From the NCBI RefSeq assembly GCF_024460475.1, contig NZ_JANFYN010000020.1, positions 1-42,165 of the forward strand: 42,165 bases of DNA. The letters run 5' to 3'. Each line of letters opens with the position of its first letter. Position 1 is the first letter of the stretch. A program made the translations under genes and the position numbers. Below are positions 1 through 8,715 of the stretch, one piece after another. The DNA comes from Holdemanella sp. MSK.7.32 (GTDB lineage: Bacteria; Bacillota_I; Bacilli_A; Erysipelotrichales; Erysipelotrichaceae). The notes under the pieces are model-generated. The model was not told the DNA's origin. It saw only the letters and a program-made list of their open reading frames with translations, and did not search any database.

Positions 1-79
1 ACTTTTTCTCAGAATAGCCTCTAAACATTCATGGTGCAAACCTCTAAAGACGGGTAAAACCACTAATTGCTAAAACCAA

Positions 80-109
80 TTTACAATTTACTTACTATTA
101 GTATATAAT
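80..109 (+). promoter_or_regulatory. Candidate promoter upstream of the first gene
   Basis: TTTACA at 80-85 and TATAAT at 104-109 are separated by 18 bases, close to a sigma-A consensus. It would give the gene at 241 a leader of about 125 bases. A second TATAAT at 220-225 lies too close to the ribosome binding site (AGGAGG, 229-234) to serve it. Inferred from sequence only. Confidence 0.4.
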
Positions 110-240
110 AGTAGTAAATTAAAGTTCTAATTTAAATAATAATCTGTAAAGGCTAATTATTTTTACATTCATATAAAAAAACAATTTATAAGGGCAAAAA
201 TGGTTGAAAACTATAATAATATAATAGTAGGAGGACAAAT

Positions 241-666
241 ATGAATTTATCATGTTGGAACGATTTGGACTTTGATGATTATTTCATTTTTAAAGATGAT
301 TATATTTTATCAAATGAAAATGTTAATATTATAAAGAAAGCATTAGTAACTATAGGCACAGCTCTTTTAATATTAGGCGGAATGCTTATTGTAAGTATGA
401 CTTCAGTTACTTTATATAAAACGTATACAGATGGAAAAGCGGTAGAATCAGCTTTGCAATTGGCTAAAAATGAAAATAGGCAAATAGATCTTTACACTTC
501 AAATAAATATACAATGACTGTTAACGTTAATCATAGTAGTTCATTAAGTGTTGCTGGAGAATCATCATCAATTAATAGAATCACAGTTTATCCAAAAAAT
601 TATAAAGCTGAAAGAATTATTACTCCAAGCGGACAAATATTAATGCCTTATTCCTTACAAGAATAA
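241..666 (+). CDS. Hypothetical single-pass membrane protein
   Basis: I do not recognise this 141-residue protein. The first 30 residues are rich in Asp and aromatic residues, then a short basic patch leads into one strong membrane segment at about 35-60 (LVTIGTALLILGGMLIV core). The remaining 80 residues are polar, rich in Ser/Asn/Thr, and would lie on the opposite side of the membrane; no Cys or catalytic motif is visible there. The start is well supported by AGGAGG six bases upstream. It stands alone: the next 630 bases hold only relic coding sequence. A role near the bacteriocin-like modules downstream (immunity, secretion accessory) would be a guess. Confidence 0.6.
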   Translation: MNLSCWNDLDFDDYFIFKDDYILSNENVNIIKKALVTIGTALLILGGMLIVSMTSVTLYKTYTDGKAVESALQLAKNENRQIDLYTSNKYTMTVNVNHSSSLSVAGESSSINRITVYPKNYKAERIITPSGQILMPYSLQE

Positions 667-798
667 ATAAATTACATTTTAACCATTTTTGCATTATATA
701 CAAAACGAGATAAATTGAGCGTTTTATAAGTCACATAGATGAAATATACCATGTAAAAGCATCTAACTTAAGATTCTTTAAAAGAGAAAACGGCTAAT

Positions 799-978
799 AT
801 TGAAAAATTTCCAAACGCATAAGCATATGTTTCATATACAGTGCTTACAATTGGAGAACATTCTAATGGTGACAAAATAACAGAATTGGTATTAAAAGCA
901 AGGAAATACAATGATAAAAAAACTCTACTAGAATACGCTCAGTCTTTAATGAAAGGAGAAATGAAAAAAGGCTTTTAG
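799..978 (+). pseudogene. Relic coding stretch, unidentified
   Basis: In one frame 823-978 is open for 51 codons with protein-like composition (it includes KITELVLKARKYNDKKTLLE) and ends at a TAG, but it has no start codon and a TAA at 820-822 cuts the same frame, which continues upstream to about 799. It looks like the C-terminal tail of a decayed gene. I could not assign a family. The surrounding bases 667-1299 show no other gene. Confidence 0.25.
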
Positions 979-1299
979 AAAGACAAACAATCGAGGGGTT
1001 AGAAGAACTTCATAAATAATGAAACAGTCTAGTTATTTACAATATAGCTTCTTAAGCAAGAATAATACAAAAATCAAGCATTAGAAGGATTGTAAAAAAA
1101 CTATTGATTCACAATACGAAATTTTCCAAAACCTGTGCAACAGACCATTAACCTTAGGTGTCCAATCCACAAACAACCTAGCGGTTAACTGTCGACAGCT
1201 TTGTTTAAAAATTTTTGTATATCATCAATCTAAAACTGAATATTATTGAATATAAGTTTAATTTTGTCTTGACAAGGGTCACTTCATAGCAGGTGCTTT

Positions 1300-1653
1300 A
1301 TGAAAAAAATTAAACATCAAACATTATTTATCAATGTTTTAATATTGTTTTTTACTTTTTTTATGGGATTTATTGGATCAATATTATTATTAAATAAAAG
1401 AATTACAGAAACAGTAAAATCATTGATAGATGGTACTATTACTGGAAAGCAGAGTGTTTCTTTATTTGGCCTAAATATAGTAAATTTTGAAAGCATAAAA
1501 AACAAAGAAATCTATGACATAAAAATTATAAAAACAGGCATTTATAATTATATTCCTTTTATTGTTGGGATTCTGTTTGTTCTTATTGTTATTTTACTAA
1601 CTTTAATTTTTAAAAGATTGATTATAAAACTTAAAAAAAAAACCAATAATTAA
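1300..1653 (+). CDS. Hypothetical two-TM membrane protein
   Basis: A 117-residue protein of unknown family. A strongly hydrophobic N-terminal segment (about residues 8-30) and a second one (about 84-107) flank a central loop of some 50 residues with alternating Lys, Thr and Asn; the C-terminus is a Lys-rich tail, so both ends are probably cytoplasmic. There is no strong Shine-Dalgarno sequence: AGGTG lies about ten bases before the ATG. It sits 180 bases ahead of the ABC transporter operon and on the same strand, which would fit an immunity or accessory membrane protein, but nothing in the sequence proves that link. Confidence 0.5.
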   Translation: MKKIKHQTLFINVLILFFTFFMGFIGSILLLNKRITETVKSLIDGTITGKQSVSLFGLNIVNFESIKNKEIYDIKIIKTGIYNYIPFIVGILFVLIVILLTLIFKRLIIKLKKKTNN

Positions 1654-1733
1654 TTGTAAGTACCCATCTAATAACCCCTAGGCATTTTCCTGCTGTCTAG
1701 CTATAGCATATTCACTTGATTTACTAACTGTTT

Positions 1734-1754
1734 ATTAACGTTCTTAATGTTAAT
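1734..1754. promoter_or_regulatory. Near-palindrome ahead of ABC operon
   Basis: ATTAACGTT and AATGTTAAT form an inverted repeat with a three-base centre and one mismatch, 80 bases before the ABC ATPase start. It could be an operator for the 1833-4529 operon. A clear -35/-10 pair is not evident beside it, so this is a weak call. Confidence 0.25.
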
Positions 1755-1832
1755 TTATTAAATGGGGATGTCATGTGGGTACTCACATAATTAATTTGAA
1801 TTTTTATTAAGTGATTATTCAGGAGAATTAGT

Positions 1833-2549
1833 ATGAATGAAATTATTAACATTAATCATTTTACATTTAGTTATGATACTAAAATAATACTTAATGATAT
1901 TAATATCCAAGTATTCGAAGGAGAAATTGTTGGATTGTTAGGAGAAAATGGTGCAGGTAAAACAACTTTATTAAATTGTATTTATGGTTTTTTGGGGGAA
2001 CAAAAGGAAATAAAAATTTTATCCAGTACTCCATGTTTGGATAATGAGATTATCAAAAACAATGTTGGATTTATAGAAGATACACCTGTTTTATTAGATT
2101 ATTTAACAGCCGATCAATACTTAAGGTTTATTTGTAAAATAGAGAATATTAGTATAGATAATGTACAGAATAAAATCGATGAGCTAATCCTTAAATTCAA
2201 ATTAAAGGAAGAGTATACAAATAAACTATTAAAAGATTATTCTTTTGGTATGAAGAAAAAAATTCATTTTATAGGTAATTTAATTAAGGATAACAGTATA
2301 TTACTAATTGATGAGCCAACTAATGGATTAGATATAACTGCAATTATTTATCTAAAACAAATAATCAAAAATCTAAGTCAAAAAAACAAAACAACAATAT
2401 TAATTTCTAGTCATAATCTTGATTTTATTAATGCCGTATGTAATAGAGTACTGATATTTAATAATGGAAGGATAAACAAAGATTTATCTTTAAATGAAAA
2501 TATTAATTTAGAGCAAGAGTTTTTGGATACAAAATTGAAAGGAGAGTAA
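1833..2549 (+). CDS. ABC transporter ATP-binding protein
   Basis: A complete 238-residue nucleotide-binding subunit. Visible motifs are Walker A GENGAGKTT (about residues 37-45), a signature region YSFGMKKKI in place of the canonical LSGGQ, Walker B ILLIDEPTNGLD and the switch His in ISSHNLD. The SFGMKKK form is typical of ABC-2 exporters and of bacteriocin immunity/export pumps. The start has AGGAGA eight bases upstream. Only four bases separate its stop from the permease gene, and the permease in turn overlaps the M50-type protease gene, so the three form one operon. The order ATPase-permease-M50 protease recalls YydIJ/YydH and SkfEF/SkfC of RiPP loci. The peptide substrate is not encoded next to it. 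Confidence 0.85.
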   Translation: MNEIININHFTFSYDTKIILNDINIQVFEGEIVGLLGENGAGKTTLLNCIYGFLGEQKEIKILSSTPCLDNEIIKNNVGFIEDTPVLLDYLTADQYLRFICKIENISIDNVQNKIDELILKFKLKEEYTNKLLKDYSFGMKKKIHFIGNLIKDNSILLIDEPTNGLDITAIIYLKQIIKNLSQKNKTTILISSHNLDFINAVCNRVLIFNNGRINKDLSLNENINLEQEFLDTKLKGE

Positions 2550-2553
2550 ATTT

Positions 2554-3843
2554 ATGCAGCAAATGATTGAGTTAAATAAAATAAGATTTAAAACATTTTT
2601 TAACTATATAATTTATAATTTAATCAAAACTCCTAGTCTAATTTCAATTTTTTTTATTATACCAATGTTTCTCTATTTTACAGGCGAATTATTAGTCTCC
2701 AGTGAAATTGCACATTATTCTTTAAATCCAAATGTGTGTGAATTAATTAAATCGTACAATGTATTCTTGTTTCGTTTATTATATTATATCATCATCATTT
2801 CAGGACCTATATATTTTTTCATGAGCAAAATTAATATAAAAAGCTATTATAAATACTGTCATTATAAAATTTCATTTAAAGACATAAATAATGCAAACTA
2901 TCATTTGTTTCTTCAATTATTAGATGTTTTTTTTCTTATAGTTTTTTTATTTATTCTTTCACACACTGAGTCCTCGTCATTTTCTATTTTAGTTTTTTTT
3001 TGTATGTTTTTTCCATCAGTCAACATATTAATACTAAGTCTATGCTATTTCTATCAACTTACTTTATCATTGCTTTTAAAATGTTTTAAAACTTACATAA
3101 ATATAAGTGTTTTAGAATTACTTCTAGTTATAAGTTTCACTTATTTTTCAGTTTCTATCATTGAAGGGATATCTTTATCTACTGTCATAAACATACCTAT
3201 TATATTTATTCTTTTTTCATTGATTTCTGTATTTTTTATTATTAAAGTTTTATATAAAACAATTTATTTAGAAGGATCAGTTACAATCTTCAATCAACGG
3301 AAATCGAGATCTAAAGTTATTAATTTTAAAGGTTCAATAAATATTTTGAAAAACTATTTCCTTTTACTTTTTAATATAAAAGAAATTTTTTTAGAATATA
3401 TATTTTCGTTTTTAATTATTTTTATAATAGTAATTAGAACAGAATTAAAAAGTAGTCCAGAAATTATTTTTCAATTTATAGTTTTATTTTCTTTAATATC
3501 AAACGGAGTTATTTACTCATATAAAAGATGGTATTCTTTTCATCCCAAAAAAATTATCAATACTATATTAAAATTAGACACTGTTATTTTTACCATTACC
3601 AATATTTTAATTAGCACGACAATTTCTCTGATTGTTTTACATGAATTTAAATTTGACTATATTGCATTTAATTTCATGACTTACATATTATTGACTTTTA
3701 TTCAAAAAAAGTTGAATTTAGAGTATGTAAACGACGGTAAGTCATCAGTCATATTTATTCTTTTATATGGTGTAATATCATTTGTTTCTTTTATTATTTT
3801 ACAAAATGGGGTAAGTCTATGTATAAATTATCTAAAGGGATAA
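2554..3843 (+). CDS. ABC transporter permease-like membrane protein
   Basis: A 429-residue, extremely hydrophobic protein with about 10-12 predicted membrane segments and short polar loops; the middle basic loop (around residues 245-260, FNQRKSRSK) is the longest soluble stretch. I see no family motif, but its position directly behind the ATPase gene and its size suit the membrane half of an ABC-2 type exporter such as YydJ or SkfF. GGAGAG lies about ten bases before the ATG, inside the end of the ATPase gene. Its last 25 bases overlap the next gene in another frame, which implies translational coupling. Base composition is even more AT-rich than the Clo7bot transporter genes further along. 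Confidence 0.7.
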   Translation: MQQMIELNKIRFKTFFNYIIYNLIKTPSLISIFFIIPMFLYFTGELLVSSEIAHYSLNPNVCELIKSYNVFLFRLLYYIIIISGPIYFFMSKINIKSYYKYCHYKISFKDINNANYHLFLQLLDVFFLIVFLFILSHTESSSFSILVFFCMFFPSVNILILSLCYFYQLTLSLLLKCFKTYINISVLELLLVISFTYFSVSIIEGISLSTVINIPIIFILFSLISVFFIIKVLYKTIYLEGSVTIFNQRKSRSKVINFKGSINILKNYFLLLFNIKEIFLEYIFSFLIIFIIVIRTELKSSPEIIFQFIVLFSLISNGVIYSYKRWYSFHPKKIINTILKLDTVIFTITNILISTTISLIVLHEFKFDYIAFNFMTYILLTFIQKKLNLEYVNDGKSSVIFILLYGVISFVSFIILQNGVSLCINYLKG

Positions 3844-4529
3844 AAATATTGAACGAGAATGAAATTATCGATTCTAGGCTTGACATAAAATATAATGATA
3901 AAATATTATATAAACTTTTAATGAACATTAAGTTAAATAACTTATTGAATTTAGATAGTTATATAGAAGGTTTGAACATTTCTGAAAAAAACAAAAAATG
4001 TTTAAGATTATATTTTGATTTTTGCATAAAGAGAAAACTCATTAGCAAAACTAGCATCATTACAGATGGTATAATATGGAGAAATTCAAGAATAGCCATG
4101 GTTTTTGAATATTTTTTTCGCATGCTAATCTGGCTCATTCCAATCTTACCTTTTATTTATATAAATATCTACTACTGTAATCAAAAAATTAGTTTTCTTA
4201 TTAATTTATATACAATCTATCTTTTCTCAATTACAATACATGAAATAGGACACGCTCTATCCTATTTTCTATTTCAAAAAGATATAAATGGATATTTTAA
4301 TATTAATCATATTACAACTTCATTCAATTACAGTGAATCTAAACTTAGCCCGCCACAAAGAATCGCAGTTGCTATTAGTGGTTTTTTTGCTTCTATGATT
4401 TTTTTACTTTTTGCTCATATTAAAGTTAACGTTAATTGTTATATAATTTTAATTAACATCATATATCAATGCTTTTCATTTATTCTTGGAACAGATGCAG
4501 CTATAGTATTAAATGCTTTAAAAAAATAA
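3819..4529 (+). CDS. M50-family membrane metalloprotease
   Basis: A 236-residue protein with a soluble N-terminal region of about 100 residues followed by four or so membrane segments. The segment ITIHEIGHALSYFLF (about residues 141-155) carries HExxH embedded in a membrane helix, the zinc site of M50/site-2-type proteases; the usual second-half Asp ligand may be the Asp in the C-terminal LGTDAAIVLN. Such proteins occur in RiPP loci (YydH, SkfC) where they process or degrade peptide. The start overlaps the permease gene by 25 bases. The gene ends 79 bases before the left inverted repeat block, which may have cut off further operon members such as the precursor gene. Confidence 0.7.
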   Translation: MYKLSKGIKILNENEIIDSRLDIKYNDKILYKLLMNIKLNNLLNLDSYIEGLNISEKNKKCLRLYFDFCIKRKLISKTSIITDGIIWRNSRIAMVFEYFFRMLIWLIPILPFIYINIYYCNQKISFLINLYTIYLFSITIHEIGHALSYFLFQKDINGYFNINHITTSFNYSESKLSPPQRIAVAISGFFASMIFLLFAHIKVNVNCYIILINIIYQCFSFILGTDAAIVLNALKK

Positions 4530-4607
4530 CTGAATATTACGTATGGGAAAGCCCTTCTAATACGATAAAATAAGTCCAGTTGATACGATGGCGAAGTCCA
4601 TTGAATT

Positions 4608-4687
4608 AGTATTCCATGGTGGCAGAGCCACCCAATCCATGAAAATAGAGCCACCGAATCCATTTGGACAGAGCCACGCAATCCATT
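4608..4687. repeat. Left inverted block of 23-bp units (IS-end-like)
   Basis: Three imperfect copies of a 23-bp unit (GAGCCAC-N2-AATCCAT plus a variable spacer) lie in tandem. The whole 80-bp block is the reverse complement of 14357-14436 with 3 mismatches and no gaps. Multiple short repeats at the termini are known for IS21-family elements, so this may be an orphan transposon end; no transposase is nearby. An ORF read through this block on the minus strand is an artefact of the repeat. Confidence 0.8.
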
Positions 4688-5300
4688 ACTGATTCATAAA
4701 TAAATGGTAAAAATAATTCTTCTTGCAAAGCAAATCTTCAAATGATCCATGTTCTACGAGTTTGACATGTGATAAAGCCAATATATCATCAAATTCCTGT
4801 AGCATTTTCTTATGTATCTTATGTGTTACATAAATTATGGTTTTATCAGTCTATTCTATGAATATTACATCAAGTCTTGACAGTATTAATACTATCAAGA
4901 CTTGATGTAATCTCATCACACAACGATAAATTATGACAATGTAGTTTTGCTCTTGCGATAGATATTCTTTGGATTTGTCCTACTGATAAATTGCCTGCAT
5001 CTTCAGAAACAAATTGATTCAAATCTAAATCTGAAATATTCGCAAATTCCATCGCACTTGTCAAATCTTCTTCAGAAGAATTTTCTCCTAAACACAAATT
5101 TTCTCGAATAGTTCCTGAAAATAAATGTTCTTCCTGCCGGATGATTATCGGTTCTTTATCAAATGAAATGATTCTTCCTTTTTGAATTGAATAATAACCC
5201 AAAATCAATTTTAATAAAGTCGACTTTCCTAATCCACTGTCACCAACAATCGCATATTTTTCCCTTTATCAAGTTGGAAAGAAAAAACCTTGAATAGTTT
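4686..5300 (-). pseudogene. ABC transporter ATPase domain, truncated and frameshifted
   Basis: On the minus strand the relic shows, in order: the strand FSFQLDKG, Walker A GDSGLGKST (near 5235), a Q-loop region, the signature LSVGQIQRISIARA (near 4975), a degenerate Walker B (LSLCDEITSSLDS), and a switch His in IIYVTHK (near 4825). It resembles the ATPase half of an exporter of the peptide-bacteriocin type. It is dead: the transmembrane half is missing, a base appears lost before Walker A, T-run slippage shifts the frame near 5285, and the palindrome at 4864-4911 interrupts the frame after the D-loop. The C-terminal reading ends at a TAA at 4686-4688, inside the last bases of the 23-bp-unit block, suggesting the repeat landed there. 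Confidence 0.75.
4864..4911. repeat. 48-bp quasi-palindrome
   Basis: The two 24-base arms meet without a loop and match at 23 of 24 positions (mismatch 4881/4894). It lies within the ABC ATPase relic: one arm is normal coding sequence for the D-loop region and the other is its inverted copy, replacing the expected sequence. It has no U-run typical of a terminator. Confidence 0.85.
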
Positions 5301-5550
5301 TATTCAACTCTTCTTTTTTTAAATCTGTGTACAAATCATAAATATCATATACACGATCCATTATTAGATTTCTATCCAAATCAAAATTAAATGTTTGCCC
5401 ACATATTTCTGTAAACAAAGCAATCTTCTCATTTGTTGGTTTATTCTTACCAGTTTCAAATCGTGAAATTGTTGTTTCGCTCACATCCATATTCTGTGCA
5501 ACTTTTTTTAGGAATCTTTTTCTCCTATCACTACTCATTTTACATTTCAT
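5269..5550 (-). CDS. Xre-type HTH protein, probably truncated
   Basis: 93 codons with a helix-turn-helix core VAQNMDVSETTISRFETGKN (about residues 17-36), characteristic of Xre/SinR-type repressors. The first helix is short and unusual compared with family members, and the last 8-10 residues (GFFFPT end) are read out of frame from the ABC ATPase relic that follows, so the C-terminal half has been replaced. There is no convincing Shine-Dalgarno sequence before the ATG. It may once have regulated a bacteriocin or element gene set. I consider it a remnant more likely than a working repressor, although the DNA-binding part is open. Confidence 0.45.
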   Translation of the reverse strand: MKCKMSSDRRKRFLKKVAQNMDVSETTISRFETGKNKPTNEKIALFTEICGQTFNFDLDRNLIMDRVYDIYDLYTDLKKEELNKTIQGFFFPT

Positions 5551-5660
5551 TCAATTCGCAATATTTAATTAAGATAACATAGTCTATTTAGATTATTTGG
5601 TAATATATGCTTATTATTTTTCATATCATCTTCAATCGATGTACTTTGAAAATCATACTT

Positions 5661-6148
5661 TTATTTAGGATTAGCAAACACCACTCCACCATATATAGAT
5701 CTTAATTGATCTAACGTATATGATTTTGTTTGCCAATCTTTTTTTGCATCTTGAAATGTATTTGTAACACCATCAAGATTCCCTTCTTGAACAGTTATGG
5801 TATTATCTTTTACTGCAATGACTATACCAACATGATTATGTCCAATAGCAGAGAATACTGCACCAGCTTTTGGTGAAGAAGATCGTTCAAATTTATCTGG
5901 ATGTGCTGCCACCAATTTCTTCACACAACTGCTTCCATCACCGCTAAAGCCAGAATCATAACCATATAATTCATAAAATCTTCACCAAGTAAACCATGTA
6001 CATTGCCCATATAATCCAGCCTGTGCATAAGGATTCCTTGTCACCCAGGCTTCTAGATTATTAAAATTAGGATTTGTGCCTCCTCTAAAAGTAATCCCTA
6101 CATATCTCATAACGTGATCAACATAAGAAGGATCACCATATCCTGCTG
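5661..6148 (-). pseudogene. CHAP cell-wall hydrolase fragment (copy of the 23693 gene)
   Basis: About 490 bases are closely similar to the 3' third of the intact hydrolase gene at 23693-25174, covering the linker after the lysozyme-like domain and the whole CHAP domain (GLYGQCTWF through FANPK). A Gly codon of the intact copy (in WFAWGRFYE) is TGA here, splitting the frame; only the last 87 codons remain open. Similarity stops abruptly near 6148, just ahead of the promoter of the radical SAM cluster. It is a remnant of a second, related conjugative element or of a duplication. Confidence 0.85.
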
Positions 6149-6222
6149 AAACAGAGATCTGTACTAATAAATTATAAATAATTCGGGTAGAGAATAAAAA
6201 TATTATATTAATAAAATAAATA

Positions 6223-6253
6223 TTGAAAAATGAATAAGTACATGATATATAAT
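6223..6253 (+). promoter_or_regulatory. Promoter of the Cys-rich peptide maturation cluster
   Basis: TTGAAA at 6223-6228 is followed by overlapping -10 candidates, TATATA at 6246-6251 (17-base spacer) and TATAAT at 6248-6253 (19-base spacer). A strong ribosome binding site AAGGAGGT at 6275-6282 precedes the maturase ATG by eight bases. No dyad operator is obvious. Confidence 0.6.
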
Positions 6254-6290
6254 ATGTAAGTGGTTTCAGAAAATAAGGAGGTGCTTACAT

Positions 6291-7706
6291 ATGTTCTATC
6301 ATTTATTTCAGAACAGAGATAAAAAATATATTTACGATGTTAATAGTAATTTGGTTTCTTATATATCGGATGAACTCTTCACAGATTTGCAAAAACAACA
6401 TTCGTGTAATGAGCTATGTGAAAAAGAATACGAAATATTATTAGAAAAAGGATTTTTTAAAGATTATCAATTTAAACAACTCTACAATCCTCTTTCAAAG
6501 CGAATCGACTATTTGAATGATAGAAATTTATCTTTCTTTATTTTCCAGGTGACTCAAGGTTGTAATTTACGTTGTGCATACTGTCCTTATTCTCAATCTA
6601 ATGAAAAGATAAGGCATCATAAGAACGTAAATATGACTTGGGAAGTTGCTAAAAAAGGTTTAGATTTTTATTTTCAACATTCAGTAGATTCTAATTTTAT
6701 TGGAATTGGTTTCTATGGAGGAGAACCGTTACTTAATTTTGAATTGGTAAATCGTATTGTAGATTATTCAAATAGATTATTTGAGGGTAAAGATATTCAT
6801 TACTCAATAACAACAAATGGCACTTTGTTAACAGATGAAATTATTTCTTTTATGGAAAAAAACAATTTTCAATTGTTAATAAGTTTAGATGGTGATAAAG
6901 ATTCCACGGATAAAAATAGACATTTTGCAGGTAATGATTTGAGTGTTTTTGATGTAGTTTTGAAAAAGATTAAAATGATTCAAGAAAAACATAAATTACT
7001 GTTCAAAAAAATGACAATAAATATGGTGTTGGATCCATCTTTAAACATGGAAGTCTATGAAAAACTATTGGATAAATATCCTTTTTTAGAGAATACAAAT
7101 CTATATACTGTAAAAATTGATGATTCTTATTCGGACAAGAAAAATATAATAAGTAATGATTTTATAAATTCATACAATTACAAGATATTTCTGTGCTTGT
7201 TAGAAACAATTGATAATTTTCATTTTGAAAAAGAAACAAAATTATTTGAGTCACAAAAAAAGTTGTTAAAAGATGAATTTAATAATGGAACTAGAAATAA
7301 AGTTGCAGAATATATTGAAAAGGATTTTATTACTTCAGGAATGTGTTTACCAGGTATGACAAAAACATTTGTTTCTGTAAATGGTGATTTTTATCCTTGT
7401 GAAAGAGTTAATGAAAAATTAAAAGATATGATTATTGGAAATGTAAAAGATGGATATAATTTAAAGAATATTAACAATTTAATGCATTTTAATAGAAAAT
7501 TTGGGAACAGATGCATAAATTGTTTTGCTGTTCGTGAGTGTAATTTATGTCCAGAACAGTTTGGTGTAAGTGGTCTAGAAGAGAATGAAGAAAGCTTACA
7601 AGTATGCAGAGTGCAACGGGAAAATTTCGTTCAGGCATTAAAAGATAGAATGTCATATAATGAAATACTTTCGTTAATCGATGGAGGAAAGATATATGGC
7701 AATTAA
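6291..7706 (+). CDS. ccpM: Radical SAM/SPASM Cys-rich peptide maturase (CcpM-type)
   Basis: A full-length 471-residue SPASM-type radical SAM enzyme that should modify the precursor at 12232. The N-terminal 85 residues resemble the peptide-binding region of peptide maturases. The SAM cluster motif CNLRCAYC puts Cys at 91, 95 and 98; GGEPLL follows as the SAM-binding strand. From Cys352 to Cys439 a Cys-rich SPASM domain (CLPG, YPCERV, CINC, CNLCPEQ, VCRV) would hold auxiliary Fe-S clusters. Family assignment to CcpM (TIGR04068) rests on the neighbours: the TIGR04066-like protein and the acyl-carrier-like protein that go with this maturase. Known relatives form thioether or similar crosslinks; the exact product is unknown. 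The 3' end overlaps the next gene by 11 bases. Confidence 0.8.
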   Translation: MFYHLFQNRDKKYIYDVNSNLVSYISDELFTDLQKQHSCNELCEKEYEILLEKGFFKDYQFKQLYNPLSKRIDYLNDRNLSFFIFQVTQGCNLRCAYCPYSQSNEKIRHHKNVNMTWEVAKKGLDFYFQHSVDSNFIGIGFYGGEPLLNFELVNRIVDYSNRLFEGKDIHYSITTNGTLLTDEIISFMEKNNFQLLISLDGDKDSTDKNRHFAGNDLSVFDVVLKKIKMIQEKHKLLFKKMTINMVLDPSLNMEVYEKLLDKYPFLENTNLYTVKIDDSYSDKKNIISNDFINSYNYKIFLCLLETIDNFHFEKETKLFESQKKLLKDEFNNGTRNKVAEYIEKDFITSGMCLPGMTKTFVSVNGDFYPCERVNEKLKDMIIGNVKDGYNLKNINNLMHFNRKFGNRCINCFAVRECNLCPEQFGVSGLEENEESLQVCRVQRENFVQALKDRMSYNEILSLIDGGKIYGN

Positions 7707-8715
7707 AACTACATTGTTTTTCCCTTTTAATGATTATTCATTTTCACTAATTGACTATGTAAAAAAGATAAATGGTGATTTTGTTGTTGCAAGTTGTAAA
7801 GGTACTGGACTTATTGGAAGAGACGTTGCTTATTCGGTTAACATGCCAGATATAGGAGTAAATGTGCTAGATATTGCAGATGTTAGTTGGGATCAAATTA
7901 CAGATTTTGTAATTCTTAATCCTGGTGATAATTTGGCTTTGTATAAGCAAATAAAAAAAGTATACATTTTAGCAAAGGAGAATAAGATAACTATTCACGA
8001 TTTAACTGGTTATTTTGATACTAAAATAAAGCAAAAAAAAGATAATGAATCTTTTAGTCCTCGTCCAATTAGTCCAATTGAAAAACCAATTATTTATATT
8101 TCAGGAATATTTGACTCTATACATAACAGTTTGATTAGTTTGAATTTAAAATTTTATTTAAAAGAAGCAGGATATAATTCAAAAATAATGACTTATAATA
8201 AAAATTTAAAATATTCTAATGATATTATTTTTGATTCATCTTTTTTGGAAAAACCAGAAAAGCTTTATTTTACCCAATATAAATTGTATGAGCAAATTAA
8301 AAGATTGGATGACGATATGAATGTCGATTTAATTATTGTTCAAGTACCCGGTGGTTTTTCGCAACTCAATAATTATGTATTTAATGATTTTGGGATTTAT
8401 TTTGCTTTTCTTAACAATTTAATTCGACCTGATTATTTAATAGTGTCTTTACCTTATGATTTTATTGATAGAGATATGGTAAAAGAAATTGAAGATGTTT
8501 CAGAGTCAAAATATAATAAGAAAATTGATGCTTTTGTAGTTAATAATGGTTATTGGCGATTCGGAGAAGGAACGACTTTATCTAGTCAACCTAAAGATAC
8601 ATATCTTCCGTTTAGTCTTTTAGATTCAATTAAAGAAGACGATATGTATACTATAAATTATTCTGAACTGGTAGATAGTATTATTAATGTTTTAGGAGAA
8701 TATGATGATAGATAA
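7696..8715 (+). CDS. Peptide maturation system protein, TIGR04066-like
   Basis: A soluble protein of 339 residues from the preferred start. I choose the ATG at 7696 rather than 7681 because GGAGG at 7683-7687 sits eight bases before it. Its layout (IKTTLFFPFNDYSFSLIDY near the start, then alternating beta-strand and helix segments, IIVQVPGG near residue 215) matches the conserved but uncharacterised partner of CcpM maturases. No catalytic motif can be named with confidence; the glycine-rich VQVPGGFS may bind a nucleotide or phosphate. It overlaps both neighbours by 11-14 bases, so its expression is coupled to the maturase and the acyl-carrier-like protein. Function in the pathway is unknown. 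Confidence 0.65.
   Translation: MAIKTTLFFPFNDYSFSLIDYVKKINGDFVVASCKGTGLIGRDVAYSVNMPDIGVNVLDIADVSWDQITDFVILNPGDNLALYKQIKKVYILAKENKITIHDLTGYFDTKIKQKKDNESFSPRPISPIEKPIIYISGIFDSIHNSLISLNLKFYLKEAGYNSKIMTYNKNLKYSNDIIFDSSFLEKPEKLYFTQYKLYEQIKRLDDDMNVDLIIVQVPGGFSQLNNYVFNDFGIYFAFLNNLIRPDYLIVSLPYDFIDRDMVKEIEDVSESKYNKKIDAFVVNNGYWRFGEGTTLSSQPKDTYLPFSLLDSIKEDDMYTINYSELVDSIINVLGEYDDR

Noticed and set aside
220..225. TATAAT as the promoter of the first gene
   Set aside because: Only three bases separate it from the ribosome binding site, too close for a transcription start.
4466..4681. 71-codon minus-strand ORF
   Set aside because: It reads through the 23-bp-unit repeat block and the end of the protease gene in antisense; the matching plus-strand ORF at 14267-14476 arises from the same repeat.
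4608..4687. CRISPR array from 23-bp units
   Set aside because: Units are contiguous with spacers of only 8-9 similar bases and there is no cas gene.
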